Positions 26,416 to 34,442 of a stretch of DNA of 64,000 nt are shown here, one piece after another. The stretch is from Faucicola sp902506215. Lineage in GTDB: Bacteria > Pseudomonadota > Gammaproteobacteria > Pseudomonadales > Moraxellaceae. The position numbers and the translations under genes are program-made. The first letter of the stretch is position 1, and every line of letters begins with the position of its first letter. The stretch spans positions 868,001 through 932,000 of the forward strand of contig CP069437.1 in NCBI GenBank assembly GCA_016888885.1, given 5' to 3'. The notes under the pieces are model-generated. The model saw only the letters and a program-made list of their open reading frames with translations. It was not told where the DNA came from and made no database searches.

Positions 26416-26989
26416 CAGGTTCAATCGTCACACTCACTTGTCCAAAACCGTAATCACCCGTTGCCAAGTCACCACTAAATTGTTTGGCATCAAACCGATT
26501 ATTCCCATGGATAAAGGTAAGCGGTTCATTAGTCATTACTGTATTATTGACCAAATCACCGACAAAGTTGTTACCTATCATTTTAACCGGCAAATTCGAC
26601 ATACTACTATTTTGGGTGAGCAACGGAACGCTGGTTAAGGTCACGTTACCTATCAGTTTGGCAATCTGCTTATTTTCATCCAATTGCGCTTGGTCAGCCA
26701 CCAAAGTTACTTCACGCTCGTTTTTTGGACGGATAACAATCTGCGGCTTGGACATCACGGCGGTTTTGGCATTTTGGTAATGGGTTACCTGCGCCGCTGT
26801 TAACTGATAGCCGATACTACCTGTTTCGGTCGTTTGTAGCGCTTTAATTTGCTCTGCTTGGTAATCAATATCGGTCGGTTTAAGTGACACTTGGGTCAAG
26901 CGAGCATCGTTTTGCGCATAAAAATAGGCCGATACAATAATAAATAATAAGCCTAAAATAAATAGCGTTTTTGTTGACACGATTGCCAC
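26408..26989 (-). CDS. lptC: LPS export membrane protein LptC
   Basis: 193 aa bitopic protein: one N-terminal membrane helix (TLFILGLLFIIVSAYFYA) and a periplasmic LptC/OstA-like fold. It receives LPS from LptBFG and hands it to LptA. The start is GTG (26987-26989). It sits between kdsC and lptA as in most gammaproteobacteria. The 126-bp gap to kdsC is filled by a degenerate 14-bp repeat array. Confidence 0.92.
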   Translation of the reverse strand: MAIVSTKTLFILGLLFIIVSAYFYAQNDARLTQVSLKPTDIDYQAEQIKALQTTETGSIGYQLTAAQVTHYQNAKTAVMSKPQIVIRPKNEREVTLVADQAQLDENKQIAKLIGNVTLTSVPLLTQNSSMSNLPVKMIGNNFVGDLVNNTVMTNEPLTFIHGNNRFDAKQFSGDLATGDYGFGQVSVTIEPAQ

Positions 26990-27047
26990 CTAACATTGCC
27001 AAAAAATTTGATAAAAACGGACGTTACCACACCAAGCCGCATACGCC

Positions 27048-27131
27048 AAATCACTTAAAACAAATTACTTAAACTAAACCACTTAGAAAAAATTACTCAA
27101 GCTAACTTACAGGCACTAAACCACATAGCTT
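27048..27131. repeat. Degenerate 14-bp tandem array at the kdsC 3' end
   Basis: Four clear units, aaatcacttaaaac, aaattacttaaact, aaaccacttagaaa and aaattactcaagct, run from 27048 to 27103. Two weaker ones follow at 27104-27117 and 27118-27131. The weaker units include the kdsC stop and its last codons. Confidence 0.75.
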
Positions 27132-27640
27132 GCCAAAATATCATCGTAATGACCGGTTGCTTTTAATATCAAATCACATAACTCACGAACTGCCCCTTCT
27201 CCGCCTGAGCGCGTGGTAACCATATCGACCCGTTTGATGACTTCGCCATTGGCATTTGCCACAGCTACAGCAAATCCGACGGATTGCAAGGCTTTGATAT
27301 CTGGCCAATCATCACCGATATACGCACACTCTGTTAATGAAATACCAATATTAGCTAACAATTCATTGAGCGCCGTTAATTTGTCTTCCCGCCCTTGCAC
27401 TAGATGGGTGATTTTTAATTCTTTGGCGCGATGTGTGACAATGTCGCTAGTACGACCCGTTATAATGGCAGTTTGAATCCCTGCTTGGTGAATACGCTGA
27501 ATACCAAAGCCATCTTGAACATTAAAGCCTTTGGTTTCAACACTGTTGGCGTCATAGATAATTTTTCCATCGGACAACACACCATCCACATCCATGACCA
27601 ATAGTTTAACGTTTTTTGCTTTAGTGAGCAGACTTTGCAT
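27116..27640 (-). CDS. kdsC: Kdo-8-phosphate phosphatase
   Basis: 174 aa HAD-superfamily enzyme hydrolysing 3-deoxy-manno-octulosonate 8-phosphate to Kdo in the cytoplasm. Motif I MDVDGVLSDG gives the nucleophile Asp17 and Asp19; TGRTSDIV is motif II; GDDWPDIKAL is motif IV. No cap domain, as usual for the tetrameric KdsC. It follows kdsD on the same strand with 57 bp between them. Confidence 0.95.
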   Translation of the reverse strand: MQSLLTKAKNVKLLVMDVDGVLSDGKIIYDANSVETKGFNVQDGFGIQRIHQAGIQTAIITGRTSDIVTHRAKELKITHLVQGREDKLTALNELLANIGISLTECAYIGDDWPDIKALQSVGFAVAVANANGEVIKRVDMVTTRSGGEGAVRELCDLILKATGHYDDILASYVV

Positions 27641-27659
27641 GACCTTATCCTTATTATTG

Positions 27660-27704
27660 TAAGCCTAGTTATTTTAAGCCTAGTTATTTTAAGCCTATTA
27701 ATTC
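27660..27704. repeat. 15-bp tandem triplication at the kdsD stop codon
   Basis: taagcctagttattt at 27660-27674 and 27675-27689, perfect, then taagcctattaattc at 27690-27704, which contains the kdsD stop (27698-27700). Confidence 0.9.
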
Positions 27705-28666
27705 ACACCCGCATGCAGCAGCTCATGCAAGGTCAAAATACCCGCCAAAGTCTTATCATCATTAATGATTAATAGCTGATTTATCTTTTGTTCATTCATT
27801 AATGTGAGCGCATCAGACGCACGCATATCAGGATTGACGGATTTTGGATTGGTTGACATCACCTGACTAATCGGCGTATCAAGCCCCAATTGGCGCGCTA
27901 AGCTACGGCGCAGGTCGCCATCGGTAAATACGCCCACGACTTGATTGTTCGCATTGGTAATCACCGTCATCCCTAGTCTGCCACCCGTCATGCTAAATAA
28001 GGCTTCGTTAAGCGTCGAATGCTCATCAATGGTTGGCAGGTTATTTACGTGCATCAAGTCTTTCACTTGGGTTAATAATTTGCGACCCAATGCCCCCGCA
28101 GGGTGCGATAAAGCAAAATCTTCTGAGGTAAAATGCTTACTATGCACCAATGCCACCGCTAGCGCATCTCCCAGTGCCAAAGTAGCTGTGGTACTTGATG
28201 TCGGTGCCAAACCAAGGGGACAAGCTTCTTCAGACGCCCCTAAAGTCAAAGCCACATCGGCAGATCTTGGCAAAATACCGCGTTTGTCACGGCTGATACT
28301 AATGAGCGGAATGCCCAGTTTTTTTACCACAGGCAATAACGTGCGGATTTCATCTGACTCACCTGAGTTTGAGATGCCAATTAACACATCGCCTTTGACC
28401 AACATGCCTAAGTCGCCATGACCTGCTTCACCAGGATGCATAAAAAAAGATGGCGTTCCCGTTGAGGCAAAAGTCGCTGCAATTTTGCGACCAATAAGCC
28501 CTGACTTACCCATGCCTGTCACTACCACACGCCCCTGACAGTTTTCGATCAAATGGCAAGCGCTCACAAATCGTTCATCTAGCTGTTCAATCAGCAAATC
28601 TAAAGCATGTTGTTCTGTTTTGATAGCGTCTTTGGCATGCTTTAAATAATCAACCGATGCATCCAA
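27698..28666 (-). CDS. kdsD: D-arabinose 5-phosphate isomerase
   Basis: 322 aa. It converts ribulose 5-phosphate to arabinose 5-phosphate, the first step to Kdo. An N-terminal SIS sugar-isomerase domain (VVTGMGKSGLIGRKIAATFA, GEAGHGDLGM) is followed by two CBS domains (about residues 205-320). The start is TTG at 28664-28666, supported by gaggaa six bases upstream. First gene of the Kdo/LPS-export block. Confidence 0.95.
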   Translation of the reverse strand: MDASVDYLKHAKDAIKTEQHALDLLIEQLDERFVSACHLIENCQGRVVVTGMGKSGLIGRKIAATFASTGTPSFFMHPGEAGHGDLGMLVKGDVLIGISNSGESDEIRTLLPVVKKLGIPLISISRDKRGILPRSADVALTLGASEEACPLGLAPTSSTTATLALGDALAVALVHSKHFTSEDFALSHPAGALGRKLLTQVKDLMHVNNLPTIDEHSTLNEALFSMTGGRLGMTVITNANNQVVGVFTDGDLRRSLARQLGLDTPISQVMSTNPKSVNPDMRASDALTLMNEQKINQLLIINDDKTLAGILTLHELLHAGVN

Positions 28667-29022
28667 GATAATTCCTCACTAATTTTTCAAGATGGCTGTT
28701 GGTGCGCTTTTTTTGGGCACCTATCTTTATGCGCTTATTGCTCTACGCTTATTCGGGCGTTTAATAGTTAGCATAAACAATCTTTAAAGCTAAAAATTTA
28801 AAATTTTTTAAAGTCTGATTATCATAGCGTAATTTCAGCCAATATTCACGGGATAAGTCCGAAAATACATATTTTGACAACATTTCATGGAGTTTATATT
28901 AACAATCTAGGCATTGCTAAATCAGCCCAAAAAAATATAGAAGATAAGTTATAAAATTAGCTATAAAAAATGGCGAACACTGATAAGGTTCGCCACGTAA
29001 TATCATGTTTGGAATTTAAAAA
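28667..29022. other. Intergenic region between hfq and kdsD
   Basis: Holds the hfq terminator (28965-28996) and presumably the kdsD promoter. A weak pair of related units, tatgcgcttattgc (28729-28742) and tctacgcttattcgg (28743-28757), resembles the tandem duplications elsewhere. No gene seen. Confidence 0.45.
28965..28996 (-). terminator. Rho-independent terminator after hfq
   Basis: tggcgaac (28971-28978) and gttcgcca (28988-28995) form a perfect stem; on the minus strand the hairpin is followed by a T-run (28965-28970). Confidence 0.9.
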
Positions 29023-29568
29023 TTAAAACTTGTCTTCACCATTGCCGTTTGCATCATCGTCAAAATTGGCATCGCCTTTGGTAGGCTCGAAATTCATATT
29101 GTCATAGCCGCTATCAAAACCACGGTCAGCAAAACCACTACGATCATACGGTGCTTGCGCAAACCCTGTACGCTCCTGCCGGTAGCCACGTTGGTCATTA
29201 TCATAACCGCCGCCATCAAAACCGCGATCGCCAAAGCCACCACGATTAGCAAACCCTGTGCGATTTGCGCCATAGCCTGATTGTTCAAAACCGCCTGCTT
29301 GACCAAAGCCCATTTGGCTAGATTGACCATAGCCACTTGCCCCTGGCATTGGCGTGGCTGAACGTGGATTACGGGCTGGTACTACCGTTGAAATAGCGTG
29401 TTTATACACCATTTGACTGACAGTGTTTTTGAGTAACACCACATACTGATCGAAAGATTCGATTTGACCTTGAAGCTTGATACCATTGACTAAAAAAATA
29501 GACACTGGAATACGGTCTTTTCGCAAAGAATTTAAGAAAGGGTCTTGTAATGTTTGACCTTTTGACAT
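29023..29568 (-). CDS. hfq: RNA chaperone Hfq with long Gly-rich tail
   Basis: 181 aa. Residues 1-67 form the Sm core (QDPFLNSLRKDRIPVSIFLV, then FDQYVVLLKNTVSQMVYKHA), with the YKHA RNA-binding motif. The remaining 110 residues are disordered, rich in Gly, Tyr, Phe, Arg and Asp, with repeated GFxxRG(G/F)-like blocks, and end in an acidic stretch. E. coli Hfq has only about 30 tail residues; long Gly-rich tails are typical of Moraxellaceae. Hfq pairs small RNAs with mRNAs. Located 159 bp downstream of miaA, as in most gammaproteobacteria. Confidence 0.95.
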   Translation of the reverse strand: MSKGQTLQDPFLNSLRKDRIPVSIFLVNGIKLQGQIESFDQYVVLLKNTVSQMVYKHAISTVVPARNPRSATPMPGASGYGQSSQMGFGQAGGFEQSGYGANRTGFANRGGFGDRGFDGGGYDNDQRGYRQERTGFAQAPYDRSGFADRGFDSGYDNMNFEPTKGDANFDDDANGNGEDKF

Positions 29569-29727
29569 AGGTTTCTCCCAGAAATAAACAGAAAGTTAGT
29601 TAAATTATTATATTTTTAGACGACTTTTTAATTATACCTTAAATGACAGCCTATTAGCTTAACACGGATAGTAAGAGCTATACCAAACAAGCGCTTAGAT
29701 AAGTATTACCCAAGCATAGCACTGCTT

Positions 29728-30780
29728 TTAACTTGTTTTTATTAGCAGCGTTCTTGCCTGATCAATAGTTGTCAAGGGTGTTATATCAAACCGCTCGACC
29801 AATTGTTGTGTACTTACTAGCTTACGCATCCATGTATATTGGCGTTTTGCTAGCTGCCTTGTAGCATATAATGCCTTATTTTGCATAGTTTGTCTATAAT
29901 CTTCAATTGGGGAGCTGTGCGTGTTTAGTAAAAAACGTGCTACATTATCATGAAAATTTTCTTCATTATTATCATGTGTAAACACTGTTGTATTTTGTAT
30001 TTTTTCTAAAAAATCCCAAGCTTGCCGATAGCCAACGCAGCGCATGGATGGCAGATTAGCCGTGAGGTGATACTGTTGTCGCAGGGCAATCACTTCCTGC
30101 AAAAAGCCTTGCTGCCACATGATATCTAGCCGAAATGCGATGCGCTTGTGTAACCAATCACGATCTGGCATCACGGCTAAAATTTGCCAACGCTGATGTG
30201 GATTGTCGGCTAACGCCCTAGCGGGCTGATTCTGCCAAGCGCTTAATGGCTTGCCTGTTTGTAGATAGATTTCCACCGCTCTGCCAATTCTTTGGGTGTC
30301 TGTGGTTTTGAGTTGCTTAGCAAGGATGGGATCTACGTGGGTTAAATAAGCATGCAGCTGCTCAATCCCCTGCTTGGCAATCAGTTGGGTGACTTGTTGG
30401 CGAGTCGCTGGCAAAGTTGCTGGGATATCATTGATACCTTGAATCAGTGCCATATAGTACATCATGGTTCCACCCACCAGCACAGGTGTTTTATTTTGCT
30501 GATGAGCAAGATTGATATGATAGTCCACATCGCTTACAAACTGGGCAACGCTGTAGCTTTGCTCAGGACTGATGATGTCAACGAGTGCATGCGGATAGTG
30601 TGCCAATTCTTCACGTGTCGGTTTGGCAGTACCGATATTCATATCCCGATAAATCAAGGCAGAATCTACCGAAATAAGACTATATTTGCCTGTTTCGTAG
30701 AGTTCATACGCCAACGCTGTTTTACCGCTGGCAGTAGGTGCTATAAGGCAAATCACGTCTTGTTTATCGGCTGTTATCAT
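29728..30780 (-). CDS. miaA: tRNA dimethylallyltransferase MiaA
   Basis: 350 aa. It transfers a dimethylallyl group to N6 of A37 in tRNAs reading UNN codons. The P-loop APTASGKT is at residues 14-21, followed by SVDSALIYRDMNIGTAKP and the DTQRIGRAVEIY region. About 30-35 residues longer than E. coli MiaA. It starts 3 bp after mutL stops, so translation is probably coupled. Confidence 0.95.
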   Translation of the reverse strand: MITADKQDVICLIAPTASGKTALAYELYETGKYSLISVDSALIYRDMNIGTAKPTREELAHYPHALVDIISPEQSYSVAQFVSDVDYHINLAHQQNKTPVLVGGTMMYYMALIQGINDIPATLPATRQQVTQLIAKQGIEQLHAYLTHVDPILAKQLKTTDTQRIGRAVEIYLQTGKPLSAWQNQPARALADNPHQRWQILAVMPDRDWLHKRIAFRLDIMWQQGFLQEVIALRQQYHLTANLPSMRCVGYRQAWDFLEKIQNTTVFTHDNNEENFHDNVARFLLNTHSSPIEDYRQTMQNKALYATRQLAKRQYTWMRKLVSTQQLVERFDITPLTTIDQARTLLIKTS

Positions 30781-30783
30781 AGC

Positions 30784-32373
30784 TTATTCTGGGGATTCTA
30801 GAGATGACTGGAAATTAGGTGAATGCGACAGCAGCCATTGTAGCATGTCAGTTTCACTGACTCGAATGGCATTATCGGCAATGTGGGTAAAATCAGCTTG
30901 ATTCAAATAAGATTGAACATACGCTTTATCATCACTGTCTATATGATGGTATTGTAAATCAATCAGATAAAAATATCCTTGCCAAAAAATTAAAGCAAAA
31001 GTTTGATGCTGGTTTTCAAATTGATGCTGTCTTTCAAATTCATGCTGTCTATCAAATAAGGTCACTAGCTGTATCGAGTCGCTATCTGTTAACTTATCAA
31101 AATCACCCTTGGCTCCCAGCTGATACATCGACTGATTTTCGGCAACATGAGTTATGTGATTAGTGGGTTTTTCATTAGGATTTATATACTGAATGGACGT
31201 AGCTTCACCCGCAGGCAATTTTTGAAATTTATCGACGTTACTGTTATTAGTTTTTGTCATGCAAGCTTGCTGTTGCAGGGTGTTTAGCGCTGTCATTTTA
31301 GGCTGCAATTGCTCTAGCATATGCTGAGACAACCAAGCTAATATATTGGTCAATGGTTGGATTTTGACTTGTTGTTTACTTGGGTGAATATTGACATTTA
31401 TCCACTCGGCAGGCAGCTCAAAAGACAACGCATAGCCCATTTGTAGTGAATTATCGATGCCAATCCCTAGCTTGCGACCCAATTTTTGTATGGCTTGACT
31501 AATCGCCAAATCACTGACCAAACGATGATTGATATAAATCAGTTTTGGCAGATTATTTTTATGGGCGATAAAAAACCAGCCGGTGACTTGGGCACTTAAA
31601 TTGTCTGGCTGTGCTTGTAAGCCTTGCAGCGATAAATAAAATGGCTGTGCAATCTCAGCTAATGGCAAATTTAACGCTTGTTCAAGCCGCGCCAAACTAA
31701 AAGCGGGCAAAAAAGGCAATGCAGCACCCTCTAAATTTTGGTGAGGGGCTTGGGCTGACTGCGTTAAGCTAAAACGCAGCTTGTCTTGATGATATAATTC
31801 AATCTGCACATCGGCAAAACTAATCGCTAATCGCTGCACGACTTGTTCAATATGGGCAAATTCTGTGGCAATACTTTTTAGGTGCGAGCGTCTGCCTGGC
31901 ACATTGAAATACAAATCGCGAACGCTGACACACGTGCCGCGATGTTTTACGATAGGACGAATAGTAGCTTGGCTTACCTCACTACCGCTCACGCTCAGCT
32001 GCTGCCCTATCCCGCTGTCATTGTGACTACTGGTTAATGTCAGATGCGATATCGCTGCAATGCTCGCTAGTGCCTCGCCGCGAAAGCCTAAACTATGAAT
32101 ACCAACCAACTCGCTGACATTAGCAAGTTTACTGGTGGCATGGCGAGTGACGGCAAGCGTCATGTCATCAGGATGAATCCCCATGCCGTTGTCACTAATT
32201 TGAATCAACCCAAGCCCGCCTTGTTCGATATCGATTCGAATATGAGTAGCGTTGGCATCGATAGCATTTTCAATCAGTTCTTTGACCACAGAAGCAGGAC
32301 GCGTCACTACCTCGCCAGCGGCGATTTGGTTGATAAGCAGTGGGGATAATTTGTGAATACGGTTGTCAGGCAA
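30784..32373 (-). CDS. mutL: DNA mismatch repair protein MutL, short C-terminal domain
   Basis: 529 aa. The N-terminal GHKL ATPase is complete: INQIAAGEVVTRPASVVKEL, ENAIDA, SDNGMGI and GFRGEALASIAAIS. The C-terminal part is unusual. The region equivalent to the DQHAxHE endonuclease site reads YLIDLQYHHIDSDD, and only about 55 residues follow where 140-190 are usual, so the dimerisation domain looks truncated. Just before it lies an 18-bp tandem triplication giving QHEFERQHQFENQHQTF. Start is TTG (32371-32373), overlapping tsaE by 8 bp. No remnant of a longer C-terminus exists before miaA. Confidence 0.9.
   Translation of the reverse strand: MPDNRIHKLSPLLINQIAAGEVVTRPASVVKELIENAIDANATHIRIDIEQGGLGLIQISDNGMGIHPDDMTLAVTRHATSKLANVSELVGIHSLGFRGEALASIAAISHLTLTSSHNDSGIGQQLSVSGSEVSQATIRPIVKHRGTCVSVRDLYFNVPGRRSHLKSIATEFAHIEQVVQRLAISFADVQIELYHQDKLRFSLTQSAQAPHQNLEGAALPFLPAFSLARLEQALNLPLAEIAQPFYLSLQGLQAQPDNLSAQVTGWFFIAHKNNLPKLIYINHRLVSDLAISQAIQKLGRKLGIGIDNSLQMGYALSFELPAEWINVNIHPSKQQVKIQPLTNILAWLSQHMLEQLQPKMTALNTLQQQACMTKTNNSNVDKFQKLPAGEATSIQYINPNEKPTNHITHVAENQSMYQLGAKGDFDKLTDSDSIQLVTLFDRQHEFERQHQFENQHQTFALIFWQGYFYLIDLQYHHIDSDDKAYVQSYLNQADFTHIADNAIRVSETDMLQWLLSHSPNFQSSLESPE
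31004..31057. repeat. 18-bp tandem triplication inside mutL
   Basis: tgatgctggttttcaaat, tgatgctgtctttcaaat and tcatgctgtctatcaaat lie head to tail (31004-31021, 31022-31039, 31040-31057), coding for repeated RQHEFE-like hexads. Confidence 0.9.
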
Positions 32374-32803
32374 AACTAATCGTCACTTCTCGTTGTTCGT
32401 CATCAAGGCGTTTGATATCAAGGATTGCATTGGGCGGCGTCAAATAGCCTGCTGCACGACTCGCCCACTCAATAATCACCAAACTATTTGGCTCATCTTG
32501 ATATTCATAAAAACCGATGAATTCCAATTCTTCAGGATCATTGAGACGGTATAAATCGGCATGGTAAACCGGCTTAATCGTGCCGTCAGCTTGGGTAATA
32601 CGATAAGGTTCAACCAAGGTAAAAGTTGGACTTTTTACTGCGCCTGTATGCCCCATTGCCTGTAGCCAGTAGCGGGTAAGCGTGGTCTTGCCCACACCCA
32701 AATCACCCGACAGCCAGACGCTACCGGTTAAATTCATTTCGGCAAGCTCTTTAGCTAAAGCTTGGGTGTCGGTTTCGGATTTTAAGAGGATAGTTTTATT
32801 CAT
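32366..32803 (-). CDS. tsaE: tRNA threonylcarbamoyladenosine synthesis ATPase TsaE
   Basis: 145 aa from ATG 32801-32803; an alternative ATG 24 bp upstream (32825-32827, with aggac) would give 153 aa. P-loop GDLGVGKTT, switch TFTLVEPYR and HADLYRL are as in TsaE, the ATPase that works with TsaB and TsaD to make t6A37. In E. coli the order is tsaE-amiB-mutL; here amiB is absent and tsaE overlaps mutL by 8 bp. Confidence 0.95.
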   Translation of the reverse strand: MNKTILLKSETDTQALAKELAEMNLTGSVWLSGDLGVGKTTLTRYWLQAMGHTGAVKSPTFTLVEPYRITQADGTIKPVYHADLYRLNDPEELEFIGFYEYQDEPNSLVIIEWASRAAGYLTPPNAILDIKRLDDEQREVTISFA

Positions 32804-32878
32804 GTCGATTTTCCCAGCTTGCCCCATGTTTGTCCTGAATCAAAAATCGTTACAACAACCCCGTCAGATAACAACAGC

Positions 32879-33472
32879 TTAGTCAACTTGTAAAACCACT
32901 GTCGGATTGACAAATTTTTCGCCTTTTTTTAATTTGTCATACATCAAGGGGTCATGCCATTCGGCTTTTACTTGCTCGCTAAATTCAAAATCACCTAGCG
33001 TCAGCGCGCCCATTTGGGCATTATCGACATCGTCTTCAAAACACTGTGCATAACCTGTCGCTGTTTCGTGAGCGATGACGGAATAGACTTTGACATCGGT
33101 TTCGCCGTTTTGCATTTGGGTTTGTTTTAAGATTTCTCTTGCCCAAAAAAACACCACGCGGCTAAACTGCTCTGCCGATGGCGAAACAGGCAAACTAATC
33201 CAGCGCGCGCTAAATTTTTTGCAGGCGTCAATATAGTCAGGGTCATCTTTATCCCAAAAACAAATAGCATGGTCAAAACTATCAATGATGTCTTTAATCG
33301 ATGATTTTAACAGCCCAAAATCATACACCATTTGCCCGTGATCGAGTCGGTGCGCTTCTAAAATCAGCTCGATTTGGTAACTATGCCCATGAATCGAGTA
33401 CTTGCAGCGATCGGAGCTACAATTGCGCACGATATGGGCATTTTCAAATTTAAACAGCTTTCTAATTCTCAT
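32879..33472 (-). CDS. queD: 6-carboxytetrahydropterin synthase (QueD) family protein
   Basis: 197 aa T-fold protein of the QueD/6-pyruvoyl-tetrahydropterin synthase family, which makes the queuosine precursor from dihydroneopterin triphosphate. Zinc ligands are His in FENAH and the HGHSY pair; the Cys just before (CSSDRCKYSIHGHSY) is the likely catalytic residue, and HETATGYAQ supplies the substrate Glu. It is about 75 residues longer than E. coli QueD, with a C-terminal extension after ATGYAQCFE. No other queuosine gene is nearby. Confidence 0.85.
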   Translation of the reverse strand: MRIRKLFKFENAHIVRNCSSDRCKYSIHGHSYQIELILEAHRLDHGQMVYDFGLLKSSIKDIIDSFDHAICFWDKDDPDYIDACKKFSARWISLPVSPSAEQFSRVVFFWAREILKQTQMQNGETDVKVYSVIAHETATGYAQCFEDDVDNAQMGALTLGDFEFSEQVKAEWHDPLMYDKLKKGEKFVNPTVVLQVD

Positions 33473-33800
33473 AATAGGATTCGCATTTTTTTAGCAGTAA
33501 TAAGGGGTTGAATGCTGACTATTATAAAGCTATTGGGCAAGTTAAGCGAATTTTAGTCATGTGCGCAAATTTGCCTACCTAAATTTACCCGTGACCTAAA
33601 CAAAAAATCTCGTCACATTTAAGACAGTAACTCACGTCTTAAATCGCTAACTGTGCTAATATAAAAACTTGGGGATAGACAGTTATTGTTGAAAAATGAG
33701 TTTTTTTAGCTGACTCTTTTTTATATAAAGTTTTGTTGATATAAAGTCTTATTGATAAAAAATTTTGTTGGCATAAAGATAAGCGCGGTGGAGATAAGAA
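33473..33800. other. Divergent intergenic region, queD / gacA
   Basis: AT-rich. Carries a 16-bp degenerate repeat array (33725-33780) in the region that should be the gacA promoter or leader. Nothing else supported. Confidence 0.5.
33725..33780. repeat. 16-bp degenerate tandem array before gacA
   Basis: Units ataaagttttgttgat (33725-33740), ataaagtcttattgat (33741-33756), aaaaaattttgttggc (33757-33772) and the partial ataaagat (33773-33780). It ends about 20 bp before the gacA start codon. Confidence 0.8.
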
Positions 33801-34439
33801 ATGATGATTAGAGTATTGGTCGTTGACGATCATGATTTAGTCCGAATGGGCATCGTACGGATGCTGTCAGATAGCCCTGACATCGATGTAATTGGTGAAG
33901 CTGCTGATGGTGAAACCGCGATTATCAAAACCAAACAATTAAAACCCGATGTGGTATTACTTGATGTCAATATGCCTACCATTGGCGGGTTAGAAGTCAC
34001 CAAGCGCTTGCTGCAAACCGATAAAAACACCAAAATTTTGGCGGTCAGCTCTTTGGTTCAGCAGCCCTACCCATCCATGCTCATCAAAGCAGGGGTGAGT
34101 GGCTATATCACCAAAGGGACACCGCTTGATGAGATGATTAAAGCCATCAAAAAAGTCCACCAAGGCGGGCGTTATTTTAGCGCCGATGTTGCCGAGCAGC
34201 TTGCTGATATTTTATTCACTGACAATTCAGAGTCGCCATTTGATACGCTAAGTGAGCGAGAAATGCAGGTGGCGATGATGGTGGTCAATTGCAAAAGTCC
34301 ACAGCAAATCGCCGATCAGTTGTTTGTGAGTGTCAAAACAGTCAATACCTACCGCTATCGTATTTTTGAAAAGCTTAATATCGACAGTGATGTCAAACTT
34401 ACCCATTTGGCTATGCGTCACGGTTTGATTCAACCCTAA
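33801..34439 (+). CDS. gacA: GacA/UvrY-like LuxR-family response regulator
   Basis: 212 aa. The receiver domain (residues 1-120) has acidic pocket VVDDHD, phospho-acceptor Asp55 in LLDVNMP and the conserved Lys in ITKGTP. The LuxR-type helix-turn-helix is in TLSEREMQVAMMVVNCKSPQ and VSVKTVNTYRYRIFEKLNI. The opening MIRVLVVDDHDLVRMGI and the SVKTVNTYRYRIFEKL helix closely resemble Pseudomonas GacA, regulator of small RNAs of the Rsm/Csr system. ggaga lies 7 bp upstream of ATG 33801. The following kinase gene starts 3 bp after this stop. Confidence 0.88.
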   Translation: MMIRVLVVDDHDLVRMGIVRMLSDSPDIDVIGEAADGETAIIKTKQLKPDVVLLDVNMPTIGGLEVTKRLLQTDKNTKILAVSSLVQQPYPSMLIKAGVSGYITKGTPLDEMIKAIKKVHQGGRYFSADVAEQLADILFTDNSESPFDTLSEREMQVAMMVVNCKSPQQIADQLFVSVKTVNTYRYRIFEKLNIDSDVKLTHLAMRHGLIQP

Positions 34440-34442
34440 ACC

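Noticed and set aside
30784..31003. Frameshift as cause of the short MutL
   Set aside because: The frame closes 3 bp before miaA and no remaining C-terminal homology is visible in the other frames, so a simple frameshift does not explain the length.
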